A DNA stretch of 64,000 bases from Smallanthus sonchifolius (lineage: Eukaryota > Streptophyta > Magnoliopsida > Asterales > Asteraceae), in assembly GCA_023525975.1 (NCBI GenBank), contig CM042034.1, forward strand, positions 66,275,279-66,339,278, written 5' to 3'. The notes under the pieces are model-generated. The model saw only the letters and a program-made list of their open reading frames with translations. It was not told where the DNA came from and searched no databases. Shown piece after piece: positions 44,385-56,115 of the stretch. Positions within the stretch are counted from its first letter, which is position 1; each line of letters starts with the position of its first letter. The position numbers and the translations under genes were made by a program.

Positions 44385-46679
44385 TGTAACATCCCAAAAA
44401 TCCCTAAGTTCAAGGTCCGGGTTAATGAACAACCCGCGTCTCATCTAAATGACGTGTTAACAGGAATTGTTATATAAAAATTTAATTAGCCGAGCTCAAA
44501 GGACTCGGTTAACCATTTAACACACGCTAAGGGACCAAATAGAGCAAAAGGTAAACCCGAGGGCTGGGATGTAACATTGAAGCATTTAAATACCAAGTTT
44601 AAGGTAAACCCTAGTCCATTCGGCCTAGGTGTGGGTGTGCGCATGACAGAGGAAGAGACGAGAGAAAGAGAGGAACGCCGGAACTCCGAAGCCGGCGACG
44701 GTGGTGCAACGACCGTCTAAGCAGGGGACTTCCGCACTACGTAAGGTAATTCCATTTACTCCTTAACGCATTCTTATTTGTTGTATTGAGTATTCGGTTA
44801 TCAGGAGAAGGAGTAGAGACCGGAGATGGTTGAGACGCGGTAGAAGGAGCGGGGTTAGGGAATGAACTACGGCTATGGTGTCCGTCGTAGTAGTTACGGG
44901 TTGCGGCGGGTGACGACGACGGCTAAGCAGTGGTGCGTGTGACTGCAACCAAAGGCAAGAGAGGGGCATGAGAGGGCTGTTAGGGTGCGACGGTGGTACG
45001 GGTATGGTGTAATGACCGGTGGGTGTGTGCGACGGTAACATGTGGTTAGAAGGTGAGAGGATTGAGTGTGTGGGTGTATGCGTGCATTTAGTGTGTGTAT
45101 GAGTGTGTGTACAGGGTCACTTACACTCTCATGTACAAAACCAGATTACAAGAAGGTGTTAAGTGGTGGCCAATGGGGTGGATTCGGTGAGCGCAGAAGC
45201 AAGGTAGCCGAGGTGTACGGCCATAGCTGTGTACGGCGGGGTGCGGCGGCGACCAAAGAGGGGTGTGGTCGCTGTCAAAGGTGCGCATGGAGGAAGTGAC
45301 GTTGATTAGGGAGATGTACGTGGTGGCAAGTGACGGCCGGAATGGTGTTCCCAACGAAGAAGACGACCCGGTGATCGGATAAGCGTCGTACAAAAATGAT
45401 TCAGGAGACAGTGTTGGACCAAAAAGGAACGAGCCGAGTAGGATGGTGTGCTTTGGTGAGGGTTCGGATGAGGCGAAGGTTTTGGTGGACTTCGTGTTTT
45501 GCATGGCGGACGACGCGAATGCGTGTGAACTCGATTTGAGCTCATGAATTCTTAACGAGCCGAGAACAATTTATGGCGACACAAAAACGGCAAGGGAATT
45601 GCATGTCATGCATGCGTACGTAAACCCTTGAGACTAGGGTTTCGTGGAAAGAAAGGATGAGTTGGCGAGAAGACGTTGGGATTTATTTATTTATACGTTA
45701 TACAACATTTATGTAGAGCGTGTTCAGACCATGGGATCATACGTTTGAACAGGTTCGGATTCGAGCCTTTGACTGGAATGCGGAGCAGAGTCAGAGACTC
45801 AGCATAACCAGTGAGTTTCTAATCCCCCACTTCTTTAAATGTTTTTGGGGATATCATACATACTTAAGAGACAAGCTTAATCTATTAAACATGTTAAGAG
45901 TTTCGGATTCAAATCCGACGTGTTTATGAAATTAAATAAGTATTAAGGAGTCGTAGGGACTATGGAGTGTCCATGGGAATGTGCTAGCTAGAGATATGAG
46001 TCGTTAATGTGTGACGTGTTAAGGATTGATCGAGGAGAGTTGGGCCTTAAGCTAAATGCTTATGATTTTATGTGGGATATATGTATTGTTTTAGTGCTAA
46101 GTGTAAGGTACAGGTGTGGTTAACGAGTCATATAAATATAGTATGATATTTTATGTCACTATTTGTGTCATGTGTTTGTATGTCGTTGTCCTTGTGACAC
46201 GATGGGTGATGTGTTTGCATAGTTATGTTTATGACACAGCAAACGGGAACTATGAAGGACGAGGTCCTTTGGGAAGTCACTTAAGGTGACAATACTTATC
46301 AGGTTAATGATGAGCTTGGGGTATGTCGAATACCCTGACGAGGGTGCAGTGATGAGGTATGTGTTTGCATGCGTATATATATGTGTGTTAATTTGCATGC
46401 TAGTAATGAGTTATATTTATTGTGCATGAGATAGTGTTAATGTGACATGTTGAATGTGGCGTGTAGAGTTAGACTGACCGTTGAGTCAGGACTTGTGATG
46501 TGACGTGTATGAGGTTTGTGGATGTTAACTGTGAGAACCTTGGTTAAGGCCGGATGTGCTAATGTCTAGGGTAAGTTGTGTTAACCTAGAGTCGAGTTAA
46601 TGTGTGTTCTTGGATATGAGTTTCTAGCATTGTATGTTGAGTCTATGCTGTTGTAATTATAAGGTAATTATTATCTATA
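44385..46679 (+). repeat. 3' LTR of B1, interrupted by element G
   Basis: TGTAACATCCC start matching 38590. It has an extra block near 44640-44675 (purine-rich GAGAGAAAG) absent from the 5' LTR. It ends at TTATCTATA, where G begins; in an uninterrupted family B LTR the sequence continues TTGGTAG (40857). Confidence 0.85.
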
Positions 46680-47688
46680 TGTAACGAACCAAAATCCGGG
46701 TTTCATTTTTAAATAAATAACTAATTAATATTATGGTGAAAATAATATTTTAGAAATAAGTTGAAACAAATGAGTTTCAAGTAGTTATATTAGTTTTTTA
46801 ACTAATTTTGGAATGGAAATGGGTGAAAGGAAAGTTGAGGGACTGAAATTGTAATATGGAAAATCTGCCATATGTGACTAAAAGAAGTCAAAATTCAGAT
46901 TTCTCTCATTTGTGTATGGGTCGATGCTTCAAGAGAGAAATGGGTGTTGAAGCAAAATTCGTGCAATTGAAGCATGGATTGTGAAGGTGTTGGCTTGCAC
47001 ATCAATCTTCTAATATCAAGTAAGTGATCATCATCCTTTCTAGTTCACCATTTATGAGTTCATAGATGGGTTTTGTAGAAATCCGAAAATTATGAATGCA
47101 TGGGGTTAATTAGTGTTAGATTATTGATAATCTAGCTAAACTAAAGGTAAATAATGGTGAATAAAATCATAGAACCCTTTGATTTTGGTTGTGAGAAATT
47201 AGGGTTCATATGGAAAGAATTGGGTGTTTTGGGGTAATGATGTTAGGATGATGAATTAATGAATGATTAAGTGTTTATATGATGTTAGACACTTGAAAGA
47301 ACACTAAATTAATCTAATGTTAAAGATTAAATGAAAAGTTAGTGTTAAGGAATGGTAATGAAACTAAGGTAGGTGAGTTTGGTTGTAAAGAGGGTGTTTG
47401 GATATGGGAATAACCCAAACGGGTCAGGTTGGGTTGGAAATGGAAGATTAGGTTGTGAACACAATTAAATTATGATTTAGATGTATGGTAGATTACTAAA
47501 CTAGTTGTAAATGTTTAGGTAATCGAATTACAAATCTTGAAGGGGGAACGGTATCTTCAAATCCAAAAGGTAAGTGCCTTTGCACTTACTTAGTACTGAT
47601 GATAATGGATGGTACATGTGTTATGTGTGCATACTATGTTGTTGAAATGAATGTGAATGAACTAGTATGTGTAAATGAATGAATGTAG

Positions 47689-48189
47689 TTATAGTTGTAA
47701 TACTATAATGGATATGTGTAAATAAGGTTATGGTTTAAATACCATAATGGAAATGAGGTTATGATCTAAGTATCATAATAGAAATGAGGTTATGGTTTAA
47801 ATACCATAATGGAAATGGGGTTATGATCTAAGTATCATAATGGAAATGAGGTTATGGTTTAAATACCATAATGGAAATGAGGTTATGATCTAAGTATCAT
47901 AATGGAAATGAGGTTATGGTTTAAATACCATAATTGAAATGAGGTTATGATCTAAGTATCATAATGAAAATGAGGTTATGGTTTAAATACCATAATGGAA
48001 ATGAGGTTATGATCTAAGTATCATAATGAAAATGAGGTTATGGTTTAAATACCATAATGGAAATGAGGTTATGGTTTAAATACCATAATGGAAAAGAGGT
48101 TATGATCTAAGTATCATAATGGAAATGGAATATGAGGTTATGATCTAAGTATCATAATGGAAATGTGGTTATGGCCTATGTGCCATAAT
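47689..48189 (+). repeat. Alternating palindromic minisatellite, 16 units of about 31 bp
   Basis: Stem types are TTATGGT..ACCATAA and TTATGAT..ATCATAA, alternating strictly for most of the array (a 62-bp higher-order repeat). The first unit is TTATAGT..ACTATAA and the last TTATGGC..GCCATAA. The stem stays paired in all four types. Spacer between palindromes is AATGGAAATGAGG-like. Confidence 0.95.
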
Positions 48190-48412
48190 GGAAATGGAAA
48201 AGTGTAATCAAAATGTTAATTATGATTGACTAATGAAACGAGTAGAACCTGTAAGGTGAAATGCAAGTTATTTGTAGCCTAATGACAATTTCGGTGCAAA
48301 CGGGTCAAATGGGTGAAAGGGTGAAAAAAAGTATATTTTGTGTGATATGTTTGCATATAATGTTGTGTTATGAATGTGTATGAATTTAGTATGTGCAAAT
48401 GAATGAATGTAG

Positions 48413-48547
48413 TTATAGTTGTAATACTATAATGGAAATGTGGATATGAGGTTATGGTTTAAATACCATAATGGAAATGGGTGATGAAGTTATGATCTAG
48501 AATCATAATGGAAAATGGGTGATGAAGTTATGGTCTAAGTTCCATAA
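48413..48547 (+). repeat. Second palindromic minisatellite of LTR G, 4 units
   Basis: Stems AGT/ACT, GGT/ACC, GAT/ATC and one imperfect GGT unit (TTCCATAA), with longer spacers. Preceded by a repeat of the same flank that precedes the first array (AATGAATGAATGTAG), so the whole block is duplicated within the LTR. Confidence 0.9.
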
Positions 48548-49226
48548 TGGAAATGGAAATGATGTCAATATGATGGTTAATAGCAAAGAATGAAACTCGT
48601 AAGGTGATATACAAGTGACATGTAGCCTAATGACAAATAGGGTGGAAATGGTCAAATGGGTGAAAGGGTGAAAACAAGTAGATTTACTTGTTAATATGTT
48701 TTATCTTCATTACTATTGGTGATATATGTGGTGTTATGTAGGAAAAGCTCCGATGTAGTCAAAGTCAAGTCCAAGGCGTTGGCGGGTTCTCGTATGCGTA
48801 TATGATGATTTGGGGGTTAAATAGAAATCTTTAAAAAGGTTGTTAATGATGCATGATATGTGTTGATTTTGGTATAGGGAATGATGTGTGAATGTTTTAA
48901 ACAAAAAACCAAGTGTTGGGAAAATTTTGGTGTCATGTTGAAATGGTAAAAGATGTAAATTTGGCTAAGTATTGGATCTGGGAGAAAAACTTTATTTTCT
49001 GTTTACTAGGTGTCGTCGCGCCACGCGAAGATCAAGGGGGGATTCTTCGCGCCACACGAAGAACCAGATTCCCGGACGGGTGAATTAGGACTTCCTCGCG
49101 ACACGCGAATGGAGGGCCCCGGAAGTTCGCGACACGCGAACTTGTAAAAAAAAATTCTTGGGATAAATGCTTCCGTTTGTTTAAATGTTTTATTAATCGG
49201 TGTATGAAATTAGGAGTGTTACAACT

Positions 49227-49238
49227 TGGTATCAGAGC
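49227..49238 (+). other. Primer binding site of element G
   Basis: TGGTATCAGAGC three bases after the LTR end at 49223. Confidence 0.9.
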
Positions 49239-49273
49239 AATGGTTTGAGTGATTTGGGGTGGGTGGCACCAAA

Positions 49274-49887
49274 TAGGGGTGAGCAAAAATATGAAATAAC
49301 CGAACCGAAACCAAATTAACCAAGAAAACCGCACCGAAAAAACCGACCAAAACTAAAACCGACGGTTTTGGTTTTATATTTTTTGAAAACCGAAAATTAC
49401 AGTTTGTTTTTGTATATTTTGAAAACCGAAAAAACCTAACCGAACCGAACCGAACACATACATATATTTAAATTATATATTGTTTGCATTCACTTTTCAT
49501 AATATATAGTATATTATGTTGTTTGCTTGTATGTTAAAAATGCATATATATTTGTGTTATACGTATTTTCATTAATAGTAAGTTATTATTTATATTTATT
49601 GAATCTATAGATTATAATGTTTATTTTTTATGTTGAGTATTTTTTTTAAAAACTAATCATTTTTGTATGCCAAAATATTTAGGCCCAAATGTGTGATAAT
49701 CATTAGTTAATAAAAAACATTAGTCCCAAAATTTAAAACCCAAGTTCATTATTTTGGGTTATTTTTCTTTTACCCCCAAAAAATTCAAACTCAATTGGTT
49801 TTAAAACCGACAAAACCGAAACCGAACCGAAATCGAACGGTTATAAAAAACCCAAAACCGACCCAAACCGACCCATGCACACCCCTA
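49274..49887. mobile_element. hAT-type MITE (614 bp) with 8-bp TSD
   Basis: Terminal inverted repeats TAGGGGTGAGCA and TGCACACCCCTA differ at one base. Perfect 8-bp direct repeats GCACCAAA flank it (49266-49273 and 49888-49895), the hAT signature. Both ends are rich in CCGAACCGAAACCG-type repeats that could pair with each other; the centre is AT-rich. No transposase ORF, so it is non-autonomous. Confidence 0.92.
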
Positions 49888-50789
49888 GCACCAAAATCAA
49901 ACCGGATGCTCTTGATATGGGGGAAATGATACGAGAATCCAAGAAGGACTTGACTAAGACTCAGAGCTTTCGGAAATGAAAGGTTAGTAATGTTTTGATA
50001 AAGGGGTTATATATATGGTGTATATGTATATGTATGATTGAATTACAAGGTGTTATGTGTGTCGAGACTTGTTTTGTGATCTGTTATATGGATATTATAA
50101 TTACAATTGCGCATAGCGTATTATTAAACATGTTTGGCCAATATGATTAACAAGACGAAATGTGTAAGGGTCTTTATGATAACCATATAACAATGAACAT
50201 TTGCAAGGATTAGGTGAAGGTGATTATATATGTATGTAGGTATATAGGAAGATATACATATATACTTAATACATATATACATAGATATGATATGGTACCT
50301 TATTAAGTGGGTAGATTAAAAACCTATAAGTAGGTAGAACATCTACGACTTAGTTAAAATTTGATCGGGTGTGACTGAAGGGCACATGTGTAAGTAGAAG
50401 AAATTGTGGACGAAAGTCATCTTAAGGACTCAGGTGTGATAGAGTCTAGAGTTGTATCGCCTTGGAAATGATGAGGAATGTGGAATTGGTTGGAAGAAAT
50501 AGAAGGCATCTATCTAGTGGAGGATGACTAGAGCTTTCTATCATGTTGTGTCGATCTTCATTCAAGGAAGATAGGGCTCTTTGAGGTGATCCTTGGGAGG
50601 AACCGTGTGAAGCCTAGAGAGCGGGATGAACTACGGTTGGTGAACTGAAGTGGAAGGAAATTTTTTTTTCACAAAAGGGTTCGTGGTGTGTGAACCAAAG
50701 GAGTTAAAAGGTGAGAGTTAATAGCTGATTAATTAACGATGAATCACTATGATGGTCTTGGCTTTTGAAGCAATCCATTGATTTGGTAG

Positions 50790-50860
50790 ATGGCGTATTA
50801 CTCACGATGAGTCGACTTCGGGACGTGGCAGAGGATTGGTGGATTATTCTTCGAAAGGAG
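50790..50860 (+). pseudogene. Element G Gag relic
   Basis: A short frame reads TMSRLRDVAEDWWIILRKEK, resembling the Gag block with paired Trp in elements A (ASHWWEG), C (ALHWWNS) and E (TWWNGEK). Flanking frames are broken within a few codons. It marks the former gag position, about 1.6 kb after the PBS once the MITE is included. Confidence 0.45.
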
Positions 50861-51058
50861 AAAGGCATAAGGGGGTGAAGGCACAGGAATCGGGGGGATT
50901 CAAGAGATGACGTTGAAATACCATCGATTGCAAGTCATGGTGGGTGACACAGTGGAAGAGTTCTTTCATGTACAGTGTACAGTAGGGGTGATCAACAAGA
51001 TTTTGGGCAAGTTTCTATGACTAGTCGTGGTTCCGCTCAAATATTGGAATCGTGGAAG

Positions 51059-52687
51059 AGATGTGTCACACCCCAACGGACGGCGGAATACGTCGGGGTG
51101 AGACATGTAGACTGTTCATAGCTCTTGATCAAACTAAAGTTTCATTATTAAGATTAACTCAATTTCCATACATTTGTTCAAAACACAATCAATATTCAAA
51201 AGGAAGACAAAATACATCAACATGATTCAATGTTTAATTAACTAGGTCTCCATCCCTAAGTGTAGAAACTTGAACACGCACCTAAACATTTGTACCTGAA
51301 CATGATTAAAATAAAGTCAACTAAAAAGTTGGTGAGCATACATAGGTTTGTACATAGATATCATAGAGTTGTGTGTATACAATCCATACATGTCATGATT
51401 AATAAGGCAATTATGGAGAATAACTATTGTGTAACCAAAATTGTACAATCAAAACTTTGTAACTTGCACGCAAAAATAAATTGTGTTGTCGGTAACAATC
51501 ACCCTAACTGGGTGGGTTTGTCAGACTCAATAGATCTATCATTGTTAACCGTCGGCTTGTATAGTTAATGATTGCACATGTAAATTGCACACAAAAGTAG
51601 TTAACACACCTAGTACTGAAATATAAAGCTCAAATTGCACACATTAATATAAGATGGAATTGTATTGTGTAGTTTGCAAATCATTGTATATAGGTATTCA
51701 TGTTTCACCCCAAAATATGTAAAATAGTGTAAAAGGGGCTATGTAAAACTCACTTGTATCAAAGCTGTAGTTAGCACAAGTGACTAGGTAGCAAAATGAT
51801 CCTTGTGACCCACACAAGTCAACCTAGAGTAAAAGTGTATATGGGTATGTATTAATAACATGCACAAATGTCTAAGACAAGACTAGGGTTTCAATGGGAG
51901 TGGGTGTAGGGACATATAAAGAGTTATGTAAAAGGATTGTGTAGGTGATTGTGGTTTGGTGTTTGGATAAGTGTTTTATAAAAATGGAAGTTTAAAGTAT
52001 ATGGTTTTAAAAATAATTGATTTAGAGTTTATGTTTGAATAACTAAATAAATGTCTTTTATTCATTTACTTAGAAAAAGTAATATGAAATTATATTTTTT
52101 CAAATATAATTTAAATAAACAAGTTTATTTTTTTATTTATATATCTATTTATGAAAATGTGTCAAATCATAGTAAATTTAGTTTATAAAAATTAATGTTA
52201 AATACAATTTAACTCTAAGTGGATTGTAAACGTAAATTATATAAATAATAAATAAATTAATTTATTTATTTATCATTTAAAATAGTATGTTATTTTGAGA
52301 GATATAATAAAAATATACATCTATATTTAAATAAAGTTTTATTTGTTTTAAATGTCGTTTAAACTCTAACAATGATTTATAAACTTTGTCCCAAGAGGAA
52401 ATATTTTTATAAAATCCTGTCACCGTATTTATAACTTAGGAAAATTAGTTACTTTGTTTAATCATATATATATATATATATATAGGACAAGTTGTAAGAT
52501 ATGTAAACCTTTGAATTAGTTTCAACTTAGGACAGGTGTCCTTAGGGTAACCTTAAGAATTGTATTAAAGGGAACTTTGAATCATAATGTTGGCACAAAT
52601 AATATGTGTTTTGCACTAGGATTGGATATTGAAATGTTGTTTATTGAATCAAAACAAATACTAGAAAAACAGAAATGTTACAAGATG
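51059..52687 (-). mobile_element. Solo LTR H (antisense) with TSD AGATG
   Basis: LTR body 51064-52682 (1619 bp). On the minus strand it starts TGTAACATTTC and ends GTTGGGGTGTGACA. AGATG flanks it on both sides (51059-51063, 52683-52687). The 3' end is related to the E and F LTR ends. A candidate leader intron runs from 51753 (CAA/GTGAGTTTT) to 51296 (GTTCAG/GTAC), 458 nt. An AT-rich core (51960-52440) includes a (TA)n run near 52465. A single LTR with TSD is the footprint of recombination between the two LTRs of a former element. Confidence 0.92.
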
Positions 52688-54280
52688 TAGATATATCGGG
52701 TTTCTTGATGCTATATGGTGACGTTATACAGTGGATCCTTGTGTATGGGAGCATAACTCAGGTGGAGTTGATTAATAAACGCGTTGGGGAAGGTCGACCA
52801 TGGGAGATAAGTGGAAACCAATGAGAAAATGAAAAGTGACTTCTTGAAAGCCGAAACATTCTAGCCGAGCTAGAAACCCTTTACGGGAAACAATGTTGAA
52901 TATTGCTGAATGTGTGGAGGATAATACAAATAGGAAGAAGTAGAAACTTGATAAGCTTACAGGTTGTGCATTTCTAATTAACCTAGGCGTGACTGAAGCT
53001 TTTCGGTGGAGTTGGACCATCAACATTAAGGGTGTTATAATGTTGAGGTTTATATGATATAAATACAGGAGGTTGTGGACGAAACAATCACATGGATCTT
53101 AATCTTATGATTGTGAAAGAGGTGATCGGTTACTCACTAACCATATTGATGTCAGGTGTTACAAAGGGGTAGCGTGTTGATCTGTGCTCATTAGAGACAG
53201 CGAAGCACGGGGTATACGAATTGGTGTATACATGGTTGGTGCCATCGACATCAACCGTGGGATATAAAAGGATACTTAGTATTCCAGTTTAGAAAGAGGG
53301 TTTGATAGGGGTCATTGCACCCGTGTGCCTTGTTCTAAAGCACATAAACTTTTCGATGGAAAGGGAAAATGGAAGAGTGCGTATTGGCACAGTCAGTCGG
53401 TGGTAGGATAAACTGACCAAAGGTCTCACGGTTTGTGGACTTTATGGTTCAAGTGTGTAGAGCATTAACTGCTCATAGGTGGTCGATTAATCGAAGATAG
53501 TCGTTTATATCTCCGAACTAATGTTGTTTATTCTCAATGTCGTTGTGAACTTATTGAGAAGTCCAAGAAAGAAGAGGTCTTTCTTTGGAACGGTTGGGTA
53601 CGCCATTTGGGCTTTGGTGAAAATCCAATTTTTGGATGGGGTGTGAATTCGGAAGAAATCCTTGTGGACCCGTTAAAGATTGAATGGTCAAGGGGTAAAT
53701 GTTGAAATGTACATTGTACGCAAATGGTGATATACATAGGTGAAATATGTATTTAAAGGCGTGAAATGTACATAGGTGGAATGTGTACATAAATGATGGT
53801 TGAAGTCTTGGAACTTCATAAATGATGTTGGAAGTCCTTAAACTTCACAAGCAGTGTTTTGAAAACGAAGTCTTCGAACTTCAAAGGTGGATTCGGTGAT
53901 TGAGATCCTTGAATCTCAAAGAATGACTTATGATTAAGCCATTGGAGATACTTAGGGTGTTTGGGTCACGAATAGGAATTTTCCTTCCAGTGTTGTAAAA
54001 GAGGATTCAAGTAAAGAAATTGTTGTATCCTTACTTAAGGAGGTCGCATACTTTCTTGGTTAAGAAGGGGTTGAGTTGAAGACTCGAGCTTCATGGGGTG
54101 TTATGTATGGGTGTTGGGGATCCTCGAATCCCAAGCGGTATGAACTTGAGACCTTGAGTCTCAATGGGTGGATTGGTGAGGTAATTTTGAAACTTCCATT
54201 GTTGAGTTTCTTGGTAGGTTTTAGTAGAAGATGAAATGGAGTAGGAGATGGGTTAAATTTATGTTAGTTAAGTGTTAATC
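52688..54280 (+). other. Unrecognised element G internal sequence
   Basis: No domain is recognisable in any frame. It contains a group of short palindromes with covarying arms at 53802-54210 and otherwise only short chance frames. Confidence 0.5.
53802..54210 (+). repeat. Series of about eight palindromes with covarying arms
   Basis: GAAGTCTTGGAACTTC (53802), GAAGTCCTTAAACTTC (53831), GAAGTCTTCGAACTTC (53867), GAGATCCTTGAATCTC (53902), GAAGACTCGAGCTTC (54078), GGGATCCTCGAATCCC (54117), TTGAGACCTTGAGTCTCAA (54146) and a looser GAAACT..AGTTTC (54189-54210). The arms differ from unit to unit but stay complementary; the centres share CTTGAA or CTCGAA. Confidence 0.85.
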
Positions 54281-55071
54281 TAGCTTGAATGAGGGTAAAG
54301 CGAATGTAGTGGCGGATGCTTTTAGCCGGGAGACGAGCCAGCACCTATTAAGGTGAAGTCATTTAAGATGACAATTTCATCATCTCTTCTTGATGAAATC
54401 CGAGAGGCCCAAGTGTTAGCACTTGGTGGGATTTGAAGAAGGAACTGATGGTTAAAGCGAGCGGTCGATTCAAACGCTCGAGGATATGTTACGCGCGTGT
54501 GCGTTGGATTTTGGGGGTAATTGGGACAACCATTTACCGTTGGCAGAATTTTCTTACAACAATAGCTACCATTCTAGTATTGGTATGCTACCTTTAGAGC
54601 CGTTGTATGGGAGGAAGTGTCAAACACCCGTGTGTTGGGGTGAAATTGGTCAACGGGAACTTGGTAGTAAAGAGGTGGTCAAGGAAACTATTAGTAGTAT
54701 TGACCAAATAAGGGCACTCTTGAAGGCGGCTCAAGATCGCCAAAATTCCTATGCAGATAAAAGAAAGCGGGCCATTGAGTTTCAAGTGGGAGACTTTGTG
54801 CTTTTGAAAGTCTCTCCTTGGAAAGGGGTGATACGGTTTAGGAAACGGGGGAAGTTAAGTCCACGTTTCATCGGACCGTTTAAGGTGATAGCAAGGGTGG
54901 GTGCGTAGCTTATCGCTTAGAGCTACCGGAGGGACTAAGTAGACTTCATAACACATTTCATGTATCTCATTTGTGAAAAAGTTTGGCGGATGAATCTACT
55001 TTTGTTCCATTGAATGATATTGAGTTGGATGAAAAGTTGAATTATGTTGAGGAACCGGTTGCAATCTTTGG
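54280..55071 (+). pseudogene. Element G pol remnant: RNase H end joined to integrase C-terminus
   Basis: 54286-54345 ends an RNase H (EGKANVVADAFSR). 54366-54420 gives SLLDEIREAQ. Around 54460 the sequence jumps into the DGQ-x-ER part of integrase (RSIQTLEDMLRAC), leaving out the integrase finger and two catalytic Asp regions, about 700 bp. 54486-54908 is open through LAEFSYNNSYHS, LYGRKC, LLKVSPWKGVIRF and SPRFIGPFK. A one-base change at 54900 and a stop in HVSHL follow. The chromodomain-like tail begins (LNYVEEPVAI) and is cut at about 55071. Orientation agrees with the G LTR and PBS. Confidence 0.85.
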
Positions 55072-55659
55072 GAAGTTGTGACAATCCGGACTTTCCAGGT
55101 TAACCCCGTTAACATATCTTAGTTAAATCCTAAATCTGTTAACTCATTTCAAACCCCAAGGACTGGTTCTGTCATCTTTTAAATTAGATTTGCAAGGACT
55201 AGATTTATAATTATCAAACTTTCAATTATTTTGACTTTTGAAAGTCAAAATTCGCAAGTCCTTGAATCAAAACTCGATCTATAACTGAAATTCGTGGAAA
55301 TCATAACCGAAATGCACGATTTCTATCATAAACGCATATCATTAGAGCCATTACGCAATCATTGAATCGAATTCAAACCCAATTATGGGCATTCAATCTG
55401 TAACCGTCGACCATGATCACATCATTATCAAATTCGTTCGATTCTATTATCATTCCTGCAAATTGATCTTCTGCACACACTCGACGAACATCTCAGGAGC
55501 TTTTGCACTTAGTAATCCGATCGGAATCGTACCAGAAGTAGTCGGAGAACAAGATCACCGAAGTCGGAACCCATTTTAGTCGGGAACCTTCAATCCATCA
55601 CGCATTCTGGTAATTACTTGCACCTACAGTTTTGTTTCTGAGTCTAGACAAATAACCCT

Positions 55660-56115
55660 ATGTTATTCGGATCGTATAACATCGAATTGAACCCAATCCG
55701 TAATCTAGGGTTCATTCTAAAATCAATTTGGGGCTTTTGATTCTAGACTCTTTCGTAATCAAATTAAATCACATGTTTAGCTTCGTAATCAGTCACTCAT
55801 TGAAAGCCCCATGTTTATTTAAGCTTACAACATCAAATTGTTCACGATCCGGATCTAGGGTTTGTTCATAAGAACGATTTGGGGATTTTGATCTCAAACA
55901 CTGTTTTAATCAAATTAAACCATACCACCAGATTCGCAACTTGTCACTCTTTGAAACCCCCATATCAATTGATTCAATCATCATCGAATTTTACTCGATC
56001 CGTAACCTAGGGTTTAATCATAATAGAAATTGGGGGTTTTGACTATAAACTCAATCTCAATGAAATTAAAGTGTATGAGTAGTTTCAAAATCAACTGTTC
56101 AATAAAAGCCCCATG
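55660..56115 (+). repeat. Tandem repeat, 3 diverged units of about 150 bp in LTR F
   Basis: CTAGGGTT blocks at about 55705, 55854 and 56008, TTGGGG(C/A/G)TTTTGA blocks at about 55728, 55878 and 56028, and GAAA(G/C)CCCCAT blocks at about 55802, 55953 and 56105 recur with the same spacing. Within each unit GGGG..TTT and AAA..CCCC can pair over about 65-75 bp. Confidence 0.75.

Larger units (their letters stand above)
38590..46679 (+). mobile_element. B1: family B non-autonomous LTR element (sense)
   Basis: 5' LTR 38590-41283, PBS, 3.1-kb internal region without pol, PPT, 3' LTR from 44385 that is cut at 46679 by element G. The remaining LTR 3' end is not found on this strand to the right. The internal region carries only the short conserved ORF. 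Same family as the antisense B copies at 1.3-28.6 kb, although the first few hundred bases of the LTR differ, suggesting a subfamily. Confidence 0.8.
46680..49223 (+). repeat. LTR of element G, copy 1 (2544 bp)
   Basis: Starts TGTAACGAACC and ends GAGTGTTACA immediately before a PBS. A second, partial copy lies at 58392-60041. Contains two palindromic minisatellites (47689-48190, 48413-48547) and a candidate leader intron (donor GTAAGT at 47020 or 47570, acceptor ATGTAG at about 48741) that would contain both arrays. Confidence 0.87.
49224..55071 (+). mobile_element. Element G internal region, heavily deleted and invaded
   Basis: After the PBS comes a hAT-type MITE (49274-49887), a stretch with one Gag relic (near 50790-50860), an antisense solo LTR (51064-52682), about 1.6 kb of unrecognised sequence including covarying palindromes (53802-54210), then pol remnants (54280-55071). 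No protease, RT or integrase finger is seen. The end at 55062-55076 joins family B LTR sequence across the solo LTR F rather than a G 3' LTR. Confidence 0.7.

Noticed and set aside
47689..48190. Regular palindromic repeats with spacers, reminiscent of a CRISPR array
   Set aside because: Spacers are short (about 11 bp) and nearly identical, units alternate between two sequences, the array lies inside a plant LTR and no cas gene exists.
52772..53026. 84-codon minus-strand ORF between solo LTR H and the pol remnant
   Set aside because: No motif, opposite to element G coding strand, starts and ends in decayed sequence.
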